64,000 bases of DNA from Fidelibacterota bacterium (GTDB lineage: Bacteria > Marinisomatota > Marinisomatia > Marinisomatales > TCS55), in assembly GCA_004124535.1 (NCBI GenBank), contig SCKQ01000001.1:26837-90836 (forward strand), written 5' to 3'. Each line of letters opens with the position of its first letter. Position 1 is the first letter of the stretch. The position numbers and the translations under genes are program-made. The notes under the pieces were generated by a model. It had not been told where the DNA came from. It searched no databases and saw only the letters and a program-made list of their open reading frames with translations. Positions 19,501-27,792 of the stretch are shown here, one piece after another.

Positions 19501-19535
19501 AGTATATTATAATATCGTTCTTGTTGGTCAATCAT
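16515..19535 (-). CDS. Membrane-anchored octaheme cytochrome c with long coiled coil
   Basis: A 1006-residue protein. A signal anchor lies at about residues 17-33. Residues ~50-205 form a long, charged coiled coil. Then come eight CxxCH heme-c sites at residues 258-262, 300-304, 355-359, 383-387, 489-493, 627-631, 759-763 and 885-889. Each of the later sites is followed by cytochrome-c-like modules with MPxFxxT/MPNLRLT-type Met ligand motifs, so several mono-heme cytochrome domains seem to be strung together. It is the last gene of the Rieske/cytochrome b operon, so it most likely replaces cytochrome c1 and passes electrons to the aa3 oxidase. The C-terminus ends IIEEDDW, like the CoxB tail. 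The domain count is seen directly; electron flow is inferred. Confidence 0.88.
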   Translation of the reverse strand: MIDQQERYYNILKLNRWFALSSLVFAGIFILTFADDYQRPWKKFQKEFRSVEIEKISNNLAELNSNLESNDEYNTLQERLSEAKKKLQGKVDEIDELNGKIKEVDAERYRMNQNHQFAKAESDVAKYTADQARHGNGNVETAEKNLKRLDALTSGFKLELETVEKKLEILQNRLADLYAENKSYKDELSSISRKRNLAVRKLAKTDPEKMSFSNKIANVVRDLPVLDFIDPYYEVKQVVVKDIEEDLVYLGMPKVDRCMTCHMGIDNKDFEDSPQPYTTHPNLDQMVGANSPHPLSEFGCTTCHAGRGRGTGFNTTAHSPSSLEQAHEWEEKYDWHRMHHWDNPMFTKQNMEAGCFKCHSGNMPIDGAKTLSLGMALVERTGCFGCHKMDRWEGKPKTGPNLAKVASKTTKDWTWKWINSPRDFRHNTWMPHFFNVTNNSDPNSLIRTEQEIHSITAYLFNKSESFPMDKLPRNADAENGQLLVASVGCMGCHEIQPDAVAEEPTSIQTLRREQGPNLIGLGSKSTAQWVYNWVRDPASFHPETKMPNLRLTRQEAADIAAYLTQDKNNEFDAQEIPGVNEEILDDIAAGFLSQQLRKEQVDAKLAGITIDEKLDYNGQRLIGQYGCFGCHNIPGFEKVKPIGTSLTIEGSKLITKLDFGFHHDNLPHTRWDWFAQKLDDPRIFDMIPQEDGSLKSMEKRPLDKLRMPDYGLTQHEIDALVTVIMGSVKDEIPAGKLPEVNAKQLALEAGEQLIQTNNCKGCHKIDGDGGAIWPATAEWLREIADETNAEDMSIVQSFSPPLLDSQGRKTQPEWLLNWFKDITMIRPHLQVRMPSFDFTDEEWNTVIEYFQKKDGQALAYELPHSMNINSDSYKAGNVIQELGACTNCHFYGNQKPKQAALTWAPNLVLTKNRLRPDWLLEFFSNPQDIMPGTKMPAPYIPTEEPVADVLTNWGKSVANMNGDSTKLYQGLVDYLWGLKGKEDVSLIVRAHLEDVGYDFIIEEDDW

Positions 19536-19552
19536 GTTCTATTAAATCTAAA

Positions 19553-20671
19553 CTAGAAATTGAAGAAATATTCTGGTATGGCTATGATGTATTTCAAATT
19601 GAATATCCACCGCAGATACATTTTAATCGGTAATGTTAATGCAGTCAGGATCAAAACGATGAAAAGTGAATAAACAAAAGGATTCAACCGTTTATATATA
19701 TTCTTACATACTGTTTTGGCCAATAATGGCGGCAGAATGAGAAAATATCCAGCTAAAAGAAGGATGCCCCAAATTTCTCTAACTAAAATACTATCAGGGA
19801 GCCCTGTGCTAAACCATTTAATATAAATATATTCAGATAAATTAATGTTGGTTAGTGCTTCAATTTTATGGATATCCCAGTATTCGAACGGACCAAAGAA
19901 ATTCCAGTTTGGTCCTCTGAGAAACGTTCCAACTATGATCAGCATATTCCACATTACCAGCCAGCCGAACATGAAAAGAGCAATGGATAATTTCCTGTTT
20001 TTAAAACTATAATATCCAGAACCAGCTGGTTCATTATCGATAAAAGGGAAAGCCATCAAACCCACTATGATTAAGGTGGGTAAAACAACGCCAGCCATCC
20101 AGGGATCAAAATATACCAGCATTTCCTGCAGGCCTAAGAAATACCATGGTGCTTTTGCAGGATTAGGAGATTCGGAGGGGTTCGCTGGTTCTTCGATAGG
20201 CGCTTGTAAACTAATGGACCAGATCAGCAGAAAAGCAGAACATAAAATCAGAGCAATAAATTCAACATACACAAGATCCGGCCAAACTAGCACTTTATCA
20301 TTTGGTGCGTCGTATTGTTCATCAATCGATTCGCCGCGTTCTAATTTGGCATCGTTTTCGTATGCCTGGTGCATCGATAACCATGTAAAAAAGTAAACAA
20401 GAAAAATCAATCCGGAGATAGGCACATTATCAGGTTTCAGAACAATGGATTTGAAATCAGGATCCGTTATGCCAAATATGAAAAAAGCGGCCATGATAAT
20501 TGCCGCAATGAGCATACCTTTGCCAGACCATAACACATATAATTTTAACCGGCGGTTCCATTTATCAAACCAGTTATTGATGGGAAAAATAAAGAAAAAG
20601 ATAATCAGTGTCGACGTAAAAAGAATCGTCGGATTCGAGATTGTGTCGATTAAATGCTTAAAATCTTCCAT
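19553..20671 (-). CDS. Cytochrome b C-terminal subunit (subunit IV-like, extended)
   Basis: A 372-residue membrane protein. Its middle contains the cytochrome b C-terminal signature: PNPAKAPWYFLGLQEML, which carries the quinol-site region equivalent to PEWY, followed by a VGLMAFPFIDN segment. Two extra helices precede this and several follow, so it is much longer than plastid subunit IV (~160 residues). With the 256-residue neighbour it makes a split b6f-like cytochrome b. The gene starts two bases after the end of the N-terminal subunit gene. Confidence 0.88.
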   Translation of the reverse strand: MEDFKHLIDTISNPTILFTSTLIIFFFIFPINNWFDKWNRRLKLYVLWSGKGMLIAAIIMAAFFIFGITDPDFKSIVLKPDNVPISGLIFLVYFFTWLSMHQAYENDAKLERGESIDEQYDAPNDKVLVWPDLVYVEFIALILCSAFLLIWSISLQAPIEEPANPSESPNPAKAPWYFLGLQEMLVYFDPWMAGVVLPTLIIVGLMAFPFIDNEPAGSGYYSFKNRKLSIALFMFGWLVMWNMLIIVGTFLRGPNWNFFGPFEYWDIHKIEALTNINLSEYIYIKWFSTGLPDSILVREIWGILLLAGYFLILPPLLAKTVCKNIYKRLNPFVYSLFIVLILTALTLPIKMYLRWIFNLKYIIAIPEYFFNF

Positions 20672-20673
20672 TA

Positions 20674-21444
20674 TTATACTGGAGTTGAAATACCACCGTC
20701 TTTACGAATTCGCCAGAAATGGACGGCCATGAAAATCATAATAATAAATGGCAAGCCGATACAATGCAGCACATAAAAACGCAAAAGTGCTGCTTCACCC
20801 ATAAACCGTCCTCCAATTAAAGCAAAACGCACATCACTGCCCATGGTTATAAAATTAATATCTCCAATAGCCAATAATCCTGCTCCAGGGCCTTCATGTC
20901 CAAGAAATGGGGCTGCGCGAGCCATATTGGATCCAACAGTGATCGCCCAAATGGCCAGTTGATCCCAAGGAAGCAGATAACCGGTAAAACTCAACAACAA
21001 TGTTAGAAGTAAAAGTATAACACCGATTGCCCAATTAAATTCGCGTGGCGGTTTGTATGAACCTGTCATAAACACACGGAACATGTGCAGCCAAACAGTA
21101 ATAACCATGGCATGGGCACCCCAGCGGTGGACTTCTCTCATGATCCCAAAGGGTACTTGTTCTGCTAAATCAATAATATCGGTATAAGCATATTCAATCG
21201 TCGGGCGATAATAGAACATGAGCAGTATACCTGAAATGGTCAAGATAAGGAATATGAAAAAAGATAATCCACCCATGCACCAGGTGAATTTTAATTTTAC
21301 TGCGTGTTTGGGTAATCGTACAGGGTGAAGATGAAGAAATACACTATTCAGCACCACCATCATCCTTTGACGGCGGCTTTTGGGAACACCACCTCCGCGG
21401 AAGATGGATTTATACAATTGAGTCCCGCGAAATTTATCTAACAT
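20674..21444 (-). CDS. Cytochrome b N-terminal subunit (b6-like)
   Basis: A 256-residue subunit with four membrane helices carrying the bis-histidine heme b sites: REVHRWGAHAMVITVWLHMFR in the second helix and YVLHCIGLPFIIMIFMAVHFW in the fourth. The GYLLPWDQLAIWA segment is the conserved quinone-site region. The ~40-residue basic N-terminal extension (SRRQRMMV) is typical of b6-type proteins in diverse bacteria. It forms the quinol-oxidising core with the Rieske protein upstream and the subunit IV-like protein downstream. Confidence 0.93.
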   Translation of the reverse strand: MLDKFRGTQLYKSIFRGGGVPKSRRQRMMVVLNSVFLHLHPVRLPKHAVKLKFTWCMGGLSFFIFLILTISGILLMFYYRPTIEYAYTDIIDLAEQVPFGIMREVHRWGAHAMVITVWLHMFRVFMTGSYKPPREFNWAIGVILLLLTLLLSFTGYLLPWDQLAIWAITVGSNMARAAPFLGHEGPGAGLLAIGDINFITMGSDVRFALIGGRFMGEAALLRFYVLHCIGLPFIIMIFMAVHFWRIRKDGGISTPV

Positions 21445-21454
21445 AGAGTTTCCA

Positions 21455-22027
21455 TTATACTTTTAAAAACGCTTCCGGGTCATTCCATTGACCCTTTTCC
21501 TGTTGGAATTTTCTCGTTTTATCAACGATGATCTGACCATTATCTGCCAAAACGATCTTGAATCGTTCCAAGGGTCGTGGAGCTGGTCCTTCAAAATTAA
21601 TTCCAGTTTTAAAGAATCCACTCCCATGGCAAGGGCATTTAAATTTTTGTTCCGAACTTAACCAATTAGGTGTACAGCCAAGATGCGTACATGTTGTTGA
21701 AAGAGCATAAATGCCAGCAGCATTCCGAACGATCCACACACCATATTTATTTTTCCATCGCAAATCTACTTCACCAACAGTATAATCATCTGGATATCCA
21801 GCGCGGAAGGTCTGTACAGGTTCAAACAACACATTTGGGAAAAAGAAACGCAGCATCATGGTAAAAAACCCTCCAGTTGCAGCAACAAATGCTAACCACC
21901 CAATGGATAGCCAGGAAAAAAATGAACGGCGTGTTATTTGATCGCTCGAATCAGCTTTACCAAGGGCTGCGGGTGGACGACGGCCAGGGTCTTTAGTAGC
22001 AGATTCTTTTGAAATTGTTTCGGCCAT
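21455..22027 (-). CDS. Rieske iron-sulfur protein
   Basis: A 190-residue protein with a twin-arginine-like N-terminus (ITRRSFFSWL, about residues 31-40) followed by one membrane helix, and a periplasmic Rieske domain. The 2Fe-2S site is seen as CTHLGC (Cys113, His115, Cys118) and CPCHGSGF (Cys131, Cys133, His134), including the disulfide cysteines of the high-potential class. It accepts an electron from quinol in the bc-type complex. It is followed by the cytochrome b gene after a ten-base gap. Confidence 0.95.
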   Translation of the reverse strand: MAETISKESATKDPGRRPPAALGKADSSDQITRRSFFSWLSIGWLAFVAATGGFFTMMLRFFFPNVLFEPVQTFRAGYPDDYTVGEVDLRWKNKYGVWIVRNAAGIYALSTTCTHLGCTPNWLSSEQKFKCPCHGSGFFKTGINFEGPAPRPLERFKIVLADNGQIIVDKTRKFQQEKGQWNDPEAFLKV

Positions 22028-22035
22028 ATATTTTC

Positions 22036-22911
22036 TTAATCAACTAATGCGTGTCGTGCTGCTTCTCGTACCTTCATGCTTCGGTCTTTATCTCTCAAAT
22101 CTATTAATACAGATTCAAATTCTGAATCAATAATATTGGGTATAACTTGAATCGCCACCAACATGGCTTGATCCTGTTCAAAGGGATCAATATTAGGAAA
22201 AGAATCTAAATATTTTCGGTCTAAAAGGTCTAATAATATTCCGCGTCCACGGTCATTTTTTAACTTTGCCAAAGCTACGGCTGCATCCCAGCGAACATTA
22301 ACTTCCTGGTCCGCTAATGCTGTTAAAAATATATCTGCTGCTTCATGATTCTGATAATTACCCAGTGCAATAATGGTTTGTAACCGTACATGTGCATCTT
22401 CATGATTAGCCATATTTTTTAAAGCAGCGAATCCTTCGGGGTTTTGTATCAAACCTAAAGAATAGGCACAGGCAGCTACAATAGAATAATTGTTATCTTG
22501 TAATGCATTGATTAACGTTGGGGTATAGCGCTGATCCCTTGTTCTACCCATGGCCAAAGCAAGATAAGAACGAATCTGGGGATTGTGTTCATGTGCTGAA
22601 TACTCAAAAGTTGATATCATATCCTGAACAAAGCGATCATCTTTTGGTACCATTTTGGGATTAGAAAGAATTTTGGAAAGTTCGAAAGCACCCTGCCAGC
22701 GTTTAGTCGTTCCACCAATTTTTACATGCTCTAAATAATCTCGGGCTGTATTGGGCTCTACGGTGAGAACTTTCACCATTAAAAAAACAAGCACTGCAAA
22801 TACAGCGATCAAAAAGGGAACGACAAAAAAACTATGTATAATAACACGTAGAGCTGATTTCTTTTCAGGCTCCTGAGTGTTCATATTTTCTATTTTAATT
22901 TCTTCTGACAT
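22036..22911 (-). CDS. Membrane-anchored HEAT-repeat protein of the bc operon
   Basis: A 291-residue protein with a short charged N-terminus, one membrane helix at about residues 24-50 and then HEAT/PBS-lyase-type repeats (for example IRSYLALAMGRT, YSIVAACAYSLGLI, AHVRLQTIIALGNYQ, VNVRWDAAVALAKL, KVREAARHALVD). The start at 22911 is chosen because the frame upstream runs through a tRNA gene. It is the first protein gene of the operon, nine bases before the Rieske gene, so an assembly or docking role for the bc complex is likely. No obvious ribosome site precedes it; only five bases separate it from the tRNA 3' end. Confidence 0.8.
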   Translation of the reverse strand: MSEEIKIENMNTQEPEKKSALRVIIHSFFVVPFLIAVFAVLVFLMVKVLTVEPNTARDYLEHVKIGGTTKRWQGAFELSKILSNPKMVPKDDRFVQDMISTFEYSAHEHNPQIRSYLALAMGRTRDQRYTPTLINALQDNNYSIVAACAYSLGLIQNPEGFAALKNMANHEDAHVRLQTIIALGNYQNHEAADIFLTALADQEVNVRWDAAVALAKLKNDRGRGILLDLLDRKYLDSFPNIDPFEQDQAMLVAIQVIPNIIDSEFESVLIDLRDKDRSMKVREAARHALVD

Positions 22912-22916
22912 TTTTG

Positions 22917-22999
22917 TGCCGCGGAAAGGAGTCGAACCTTCACACCTAATGGGCACCAGATCCTAAATCTGGCGTGTCTACCAATTCCACCACCGCGGC
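22917..22999 (-). tRNA. tRNA-Leu (anticodon TAG)
   Basis: Read on the minus strand, this 83-base sequence has a GCCGCGG/CCGCGGC acceptor stem, a D arm with GGTGGAATTGGTAGACAC, an anticodon stem CCAGA/TCTGG around loop TTTAGGA (anticodon TAG), a long leucine-type variable arm and a T arm with GGTTCGACTCC. The discriminator base is A. CCA is not encoded. It is the first element of the transcript that continues into the HEAT-repeat and bc-complex genes. Confidence 0.95.
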
Positions 23000-23044
23000 T
23001 ATATATATTTATAAAAATCAAGCGAAGTTAAGATTTTATGTATG

Positions 23045-23079
23045 TCAGAAAAAGAAAAAGGGCAGGAAAACCTGCCCTT
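23045..23079 (-). terminator. Terminator of the cohesin-repeat protein gene
   Basis: AAGGGCAGG (23058-23066) and CCTGCCCTT (23071-23079) form a stem with a four-base loop. On the minus strand it is followed by a T-rich run, 65 bases beyond the stop codon of the gene ending at 23144. Confidence 0.85.
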
Positions 23080-23143
23080 AATTTTGAAGTTCTTCCTGCT
23101 GAGCGTCACGTCCTGCAGGAGTGTTATATTATTGAAATGTGGT

Positions 23144-26100
23144 CTACTTCAATAAAATCAGCTTTTGGGATTGAACCTGACCTGCAGTTTCCAATCTGTA
23201 TATATAAACACCGGCACTTACACTACGACCGTTATTATCCTTGGCATTCCAAACAACCGATTTTGCACCCGCATGATCAAAACCTCTTGCCAATGTACGT
23301 ACTTCTCGTCCAGTGAGATCAAAAATACGAAGGTCAACATAACTTGCTTGAGGTAAATCATAACGAATATTCGTCATGGGATTGAATGGATTTGGAAATG
23401 CAGGGTGCAAAGCAAACTTAACCGGTATTTCAATTTCTTCATCCACGCTCAAGTTTGCATCGAGAATTGCAAATCCTATCCCACTAGATGGAATAGAATT
23501 CAATCCAGCATCTGCTGAATACACTTCACTTATCCATGTGATCACATCACCGCTAAAACCTGTATTTGAATTAACATTATAACTGACTTCCAGAATTTCA
23601 CCAGATCCTGCGGCAATACCATTAGCCAGGTCATAAGCAAGTATATAACCAATACCATCTTCTGTCTCACCTGTCTGTCCATCTACTGAACCACTAAAGC
23701 GGCCAGCTGGAGTAACATCAATAATTTCAATCCCTTCTGGTGCATCAGCGAGGTCGATTTCAAGGACATAGACTGGAGATGAATTTTCCAATTCAATTAA
23801 AATAGTTTGCGCAGATTCATCCACATCCCCTAAGGTATAAATAGCATCGGGTGTTCCAATATATACTTCACTTTCATACAGTTCAGCATGCATGGCAATA
23901 TTGTTTTGATCAACAACTACCACTTCTTCCATAAATATCTGTACAGTGGAGCCCGTTGCTGCACCGGCATCTATATACATAGAAATATCAGCAATATGAC
24001 CCGTCCCAGCGGGTAGTGGATTATTCAAAGAAGTATTGAACAACAGAATCCGATATTCATTCCCTATATTATTTCCCTCTACTATCCAGTTACTGAAATC
24101 ATGATAGTTTGTAGCAACAATGGCAATACCGTCTAAATAATCAGGATAGTCCGTCAGGAAAATCTGTATTCCATAAACATCCTGAGTATTATTGATCAGT
24201 AAGGGAATAGTAATCAAATCACCGGGATTGCCGTGAGCATTGGGCATGACCAGAAATTGAGTTTCAACTGTAACATCAAAGGTCGCTCCCTCGGCAGTCC
24301 ATATCATATCATTACCATTAGCATCTTGCACTGCAGCTGTTGTGATATTCAAATCTAACATAAGCGGGTCTTGACTGGCTGCCAGCACCACAACACGGCA
24401 AACAGCATCACTGCCTGGTGTCATATCATTTCCTAACCCGAGGCCGGTAACGACCATTTTTCCACCGACTTCCGCGACATCCAATGTCCAGCTACTGGTA
24501 CGATCAGTCGAAATTATCTCCTGGGAAATCAGTAAATCAGGTACATCTTCAATTTCAAAGTAAAAGAAACTGACATCTGATTCATTATTGACAAAAATAT
24601 CCAGAGTGTCTGTTGTTCCTGACAATGCTTCACCATCACTTAAGGCCAGTTCAATCCATTCAACAGGTGTGGCGTCTGCGGTGTTGGATGGGCCGGATTC
24701 TGTGCCATCTGGAGTATAGTCAGCTTTTATATAATAATAGTAGGTAGTGCCGTTAATTACATCTTCATCCATGTATGTCAATACATCAGGTCCGACTGAT
24801 GCTATCATGTCTATGTTCGTACCGTCAATTGTACGATAAATGTTGTATGCAGTAACAGGTACATCACGATCAACATGTTGAGGTTCAAGTGGATTGTCCC
24901 AATCCACTTTCTGTTGATATGTAATTCCGTTAGGATACTGTTCCACTACTTCCGCTTTATCTGCAGTGATGACCCATTGCCCGAGTTCATTAAAATCAAA
25001 GTGAATATTGCGAGCAATGCGACCTCCTGAAAAACTGACCAGAATATCATCTATTGCCCAGCCAGAAGCCCATACACCGTTATCATTTGAATGAAAGGCA
25101 ATATAAAATTCGTTTTCACCTGCATATTCATTCAAATCAACGGTTTCAGTGACCCACTCTGCGCTGGCAGGTAACGAATAAACTTCAGTGAAATTGACAC
25201 CATCTGTGCTGATCTCAACATGTGCAGTTTGACTGTATGCGCCATCATAATAAGAAGCAAAACTCAATTGAAAATCAGTTGCCCCATTTGTATTTAAAGA
25301 TGGAGTAATCAAATAATCTACTGAACCATCATCGTCTGCTGCATCATCATTGGAGCAGGCATAGTATGTATGCGATGGGATTGCCCAAAAAGCACTGGAT
25401 CCGTCTTGTGTGATAAACCAACCTACTGCTGAATTTGTAGTCGTTGTCCAGCCTTCAGGAAATGCACCATCTTCAAAATCTACTTCAATATCATTCCCTA
25501 CCGGGCCATAAGGTGCATCCCAAGCCAAGGGGACCATCCCGTCCAAGCCGGATGTTGCTTCCAAGTTATGGGGTTCTTCCATATATCCAGGAAATACGGT
25601 GACGTACCCTGTGTCCAGACCAGCAATCCAGTACACCCCGCCAATATCATCTGATACAACCACTTCGTTAAAAAATAAAGCAACATCACCCCCATAAGCA
25701 TCACTGTGAATCGTGAGATCTAAATTCAGGATGGGCCCTGTACCAGCTGATATATTATTCCCAGTATCATCATATACCAAAACCCGAGTGCCATGGTCAA
25801 TATCAGTCGTTGTCACAGTGAAACCAGAGGTGCGATCAGTTGTCGTAATGTCTGAAACGGTTACATAATCCGGAGAATCAAATAAATCAAATTGAACACC
25901 GCCGACTATACCACCGTTATCCATATCCACTGTTACACTGACTGTTTCATTAACATCGCCTGTTGTATCGGTCAAAGCAAGAGAAACGACTTGGCCAATG
26001 GTAATAGATCCATCGCTTCCGGTAGATGAGATGGACCCACCGCTTGAATCACTTACAATCAAACCTGATATTAAAAGATTAATTTGAGCTGATACAATGG

Positions 26101-26467
26101 AGGAACCATCAAAATGTAATATTATGACAGTATCAGCATTGACAGCAATAGATGCATTGCTGGCAGCATTATAAAGAAGCACACGATACACATTATCGCT
26201 TAAGGAATTGTAATCAGCAGTAAAACCAGATGCAGCACCAACAGCATCTGCTCCTGACAAAGATATCATGCCCGGTGCAACTTCAACATCAAACTGAATA
26301 CCAGCTACTCCATCGTTCGGATTTGTTAATATAACAGGTACTTCAATATCAGATGAATACCCGTCAACTGTTGCAGCGCCAATCGTGACTACTACACTTT
26401 GAGCCATTATTGGTGCAGAAACACACAATATTATTAGGTAGAAATTCGCAAGTCTCCTTGTAATCAT
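23144..26467 (-). CDS. Cohesin-repeat, T9SS-exported surface protein
   Basis: A 1107-residue protein with a signal peptide (ending ...SAPIMAQ). Residues ~23-153 and ~155-293 look like two cohesin-type beta domains (VTIGAATVDGYSSDIEVPV; SVTVDMDNGGIVGGVQFDL). About residues 325-480 resemble a choice-of-anchor-J/MAM-like domain (VDFEDGAFPEGW...GWAIDDILV). A fibronectin-III-like stretch follows to ~625, then three further cohesin-like domains to ~1020. The last ~80 residues (HPAFPNPFNPMTNIRYDLP...GREVRTL...KLILLK) are a type-A T9SS sorting domain. GGAGG lies six bases before the ATG. A surface scaffold or adhesion role is suggested; no dockerin was seen in the window. Confidence 0.87.
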   Translation of the reverse strand: MITRRLANFYLIILCVSAPIMAQSVVVTIGAATVDGYSSDIEVPVILTNPNDGVAGIQFDVEVAPGMISLSGADAVGAASGFTADYNSLSDNVYRVLLYNAASNASIAVNADTVIILHFDGSSIVSAQINLLISGLIVSDSSGGSISSTGSDGSITIGQVVSLALTDTTGDVNETVSVTVDMDNGGIVGGVQFDLFDSPDYVTVSDITTTDRTSGFTVTTTDIDHGTRVLVYDDTGNNISAGTGPILNLDLTIHSDAYGGDVALFFNEVVVSDDIGGVYWIAGLDTGYVTVFPGYMEEPHNLEATSGLDGMVPLAWDAPYGPVGNDIEVDFEDGAFPEGWTTTTNSAVGWFITQDGSSAFWAIPSHTYYACSNDDAADDDGSVDYLITPSLNTNGATDFQLSFASYYDGAYSQTAHVEISTDGVNFTEVYSLPASAEWVTETVDLNEYAGENEFYIAFHSNDNGVWASGWAIDDILVSFSGGRIARNIHFDFNELGQWVITADKAEVVEQYPNGITYQQKVDWDNPLEPQHVDRDVPVTAYNIYRTIDGTNIDMIASVGPDVLTYMDEDVINGTTYYYYIKADYTPDGTESGPSNTADATPVEWIELALSDGEALSGTTDTLDIFVNNESDVSFFYFEIEDVPDLLISQEIISTDRTSSWTLDVAEVGGKMVVTGLGLGNDMTPGSDAVCRVVVLAASQDPLMLDLNITTAAVQDANGNDMIWTAEGATFDVTVETQFLVMPNAHGNPGDLITIPLLINNTQDVYGIQIFLTDYPDYLDGIAIVATNYHDFSNWIVEGNNIGNEYRILLFNTSLNNPLPAGTGHIADISMYIDAGAATGSTVQIFMEEVVVVDQNNIAMHAELYESEVYIGTPDAIYTLGDVDESAQTILIELENSSPVYVLEIDLADAPEGIEIIDVTPAGRFSGSVDGQTGETEDGIGYILAYDLANGIAAGSGEILEVSYNVNSNTGFSGDVITWISEVYSADAGLNSIPSSGIGFAILDANLSVDEEIEIPVKFALHPAFPNPFNPMTNIRYDLPQASYVDLRIFDLTGREVRTLARGFDHAGAKSVVWNAKDNNGRSVSAGVYIYRLETAGQVQSQKLILLK

Positions 26468-26628
26468 AAATCGCCTCCGGTTAAATATCAGCGGTAAGAG
26501 GTAAAGTTGTTAAGTATCATTTTGTAATATAAAATCATATGTACTACATTATTCTTTCTAAAACAAGTTCGTGAAAGTAATCAATTCACAAGGATTTTCC
26601 AGCAAATATTTGAATAATTTGATGCAGG

Positions 26629-27792
26629 TCACAACGCCTGTTGTAAATCATTTTTTAGATCGCTGAAGTCCTCGATACCTATTGATAAACGGATGAGTCC
26701 CTCGGTAATACTCATAGTCAATTTTTTGTCTTCTGGAACATCTCCATGGGTCATATTAAATGGATTTGAGATTAAACTTTCAACCCCTCCCAAACTTTCT
26801 GCTAATAAAAATATATTCAGTTTAGCTAAAAAGTTGTCTCTTGCTTGAATAGTACCAAGATCAATGGAAATTATGCTCCCAAATATAGGTTTACCATCAG
26901 GCGTCAATTGTTGTTTAGCAGCTAAATCATGCTGTGAAAATGATGCCAATCCCGGATAGATCACTCTATCTAAATTTTGTTCTTCCAACCACTGTGCCAG
27001 TTTCATTGCTGTATCACATTGTCGCTGGACTCTTAATGACAGTGTTTTAGTCGAACGTAATAGCAGCCAGCAATCGAAGGCACTGGGAATGGCACCACCT
27101 GATTTTTGAATAAAATGCAGATTTTCAGCCAATTCATCTTTATTGGTAATCAAAACACCACCCAGCAAATCACTGTGACCGCCAATAAATTTTGTTGAAC
27201 TGTGCATAACAACATCAGCACCTAGTTCCAAGGGCCGCTGTCCATAAGGGCTCATAAAAGTATTATCTACGCCAAGCTGAACATCTTTACTTTTGCATAT
27301 TTCTGAAAGTGACTGAATATCTGTTATTTCCAACAGTGGGTTTGTGGGTGTTTCTATAAACACCATTTTTGTATTGGGTTTGAACGTTTTCTTTACAGTA
27401 TCTAATTTTTTAGTTTCGATAAAATCAACATAAAATCCATGGCGTTTAAACACTTTTTCTAACACACGGTAAGTGCCGCCGTAAGTATTGCGGGAAACAA
27501 TAAAATGGTCTCCTGCATCGAAAGTTTGAAATAAAGCAGTCGTTGCAGCCATCCCAGAAGAAAATGCAATACCGTGGGCCCCACCCTCTAACGAAGCGAT
27601 ATTTTGTTCATGCATTCTTCGCGTTGGATTGTTTGCACGGGAATAATCATAGCCTTTATTTTTGGATACACTTTCCTGCTTATAGGTAGAAGTGGCGTAG
27701 ATAGGTGGTATAACGGCGCCCGTTTCCTTATCGGCTTCATTCCCTACATGAACAGCTTTTGTATTAAAACCTAATTTGTTTGTTTTGCTCAA
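26629..27792 (-). CDS. Cystathionine gamma-synthase/lyase family PLP enzyme
   Basis: A 387-residue enzyme of the Cys/Met metabolism PLP-dependent family (fold type I). Visible features are the YSRANNPTR substrate/PLP segment, SSGMAA phosphate binding, DNTFMSPY, and the PLP lysine in SSTKFIGGHSD. It handles trans-sulfuration (cystathionine gamma-synthase, gamma-lyase or O-acetylhomoserine sulfhydrylase type); sequence alone does not separate these. It overlaps secA by four bases and is the last gene of a long operon. Length is normal. Confidence 0.9.
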   Translation of the reverse strand: MSKTNKLGFNTKAVHVGNEADKETGAVIPPIYATSTYKQESVSKNKGYDYSRANNPTRRMHEQNIASLEGGAHGIAFSSGMAATTALFQTFDAGDHFIVSRNTYGGTYRVLEKVFKRHGFYVDFIETKKLDTVKKTFKPNTKMVFIETPTNPLLEITDIQSLSEICKSKDVQLGVDNTFMSPYGQRPLELGADVVMHSSTKFIGGHSDLLGGVLITNKDELAENLHFIQKSGGAIPSAFDCWLLLRSTKTLSLRVQRQCDTAMKLAQWLEEQNLDRVIYPGLASFSQHDLAAKQQLTPDGKPIFGSIISIDLGTIQARDNFLAKLNIFLLAESLGGVESLISNPFNMTHGDVPEDKKLTMSITEGLIRLSIGIEDFSDLKNDLQQAL

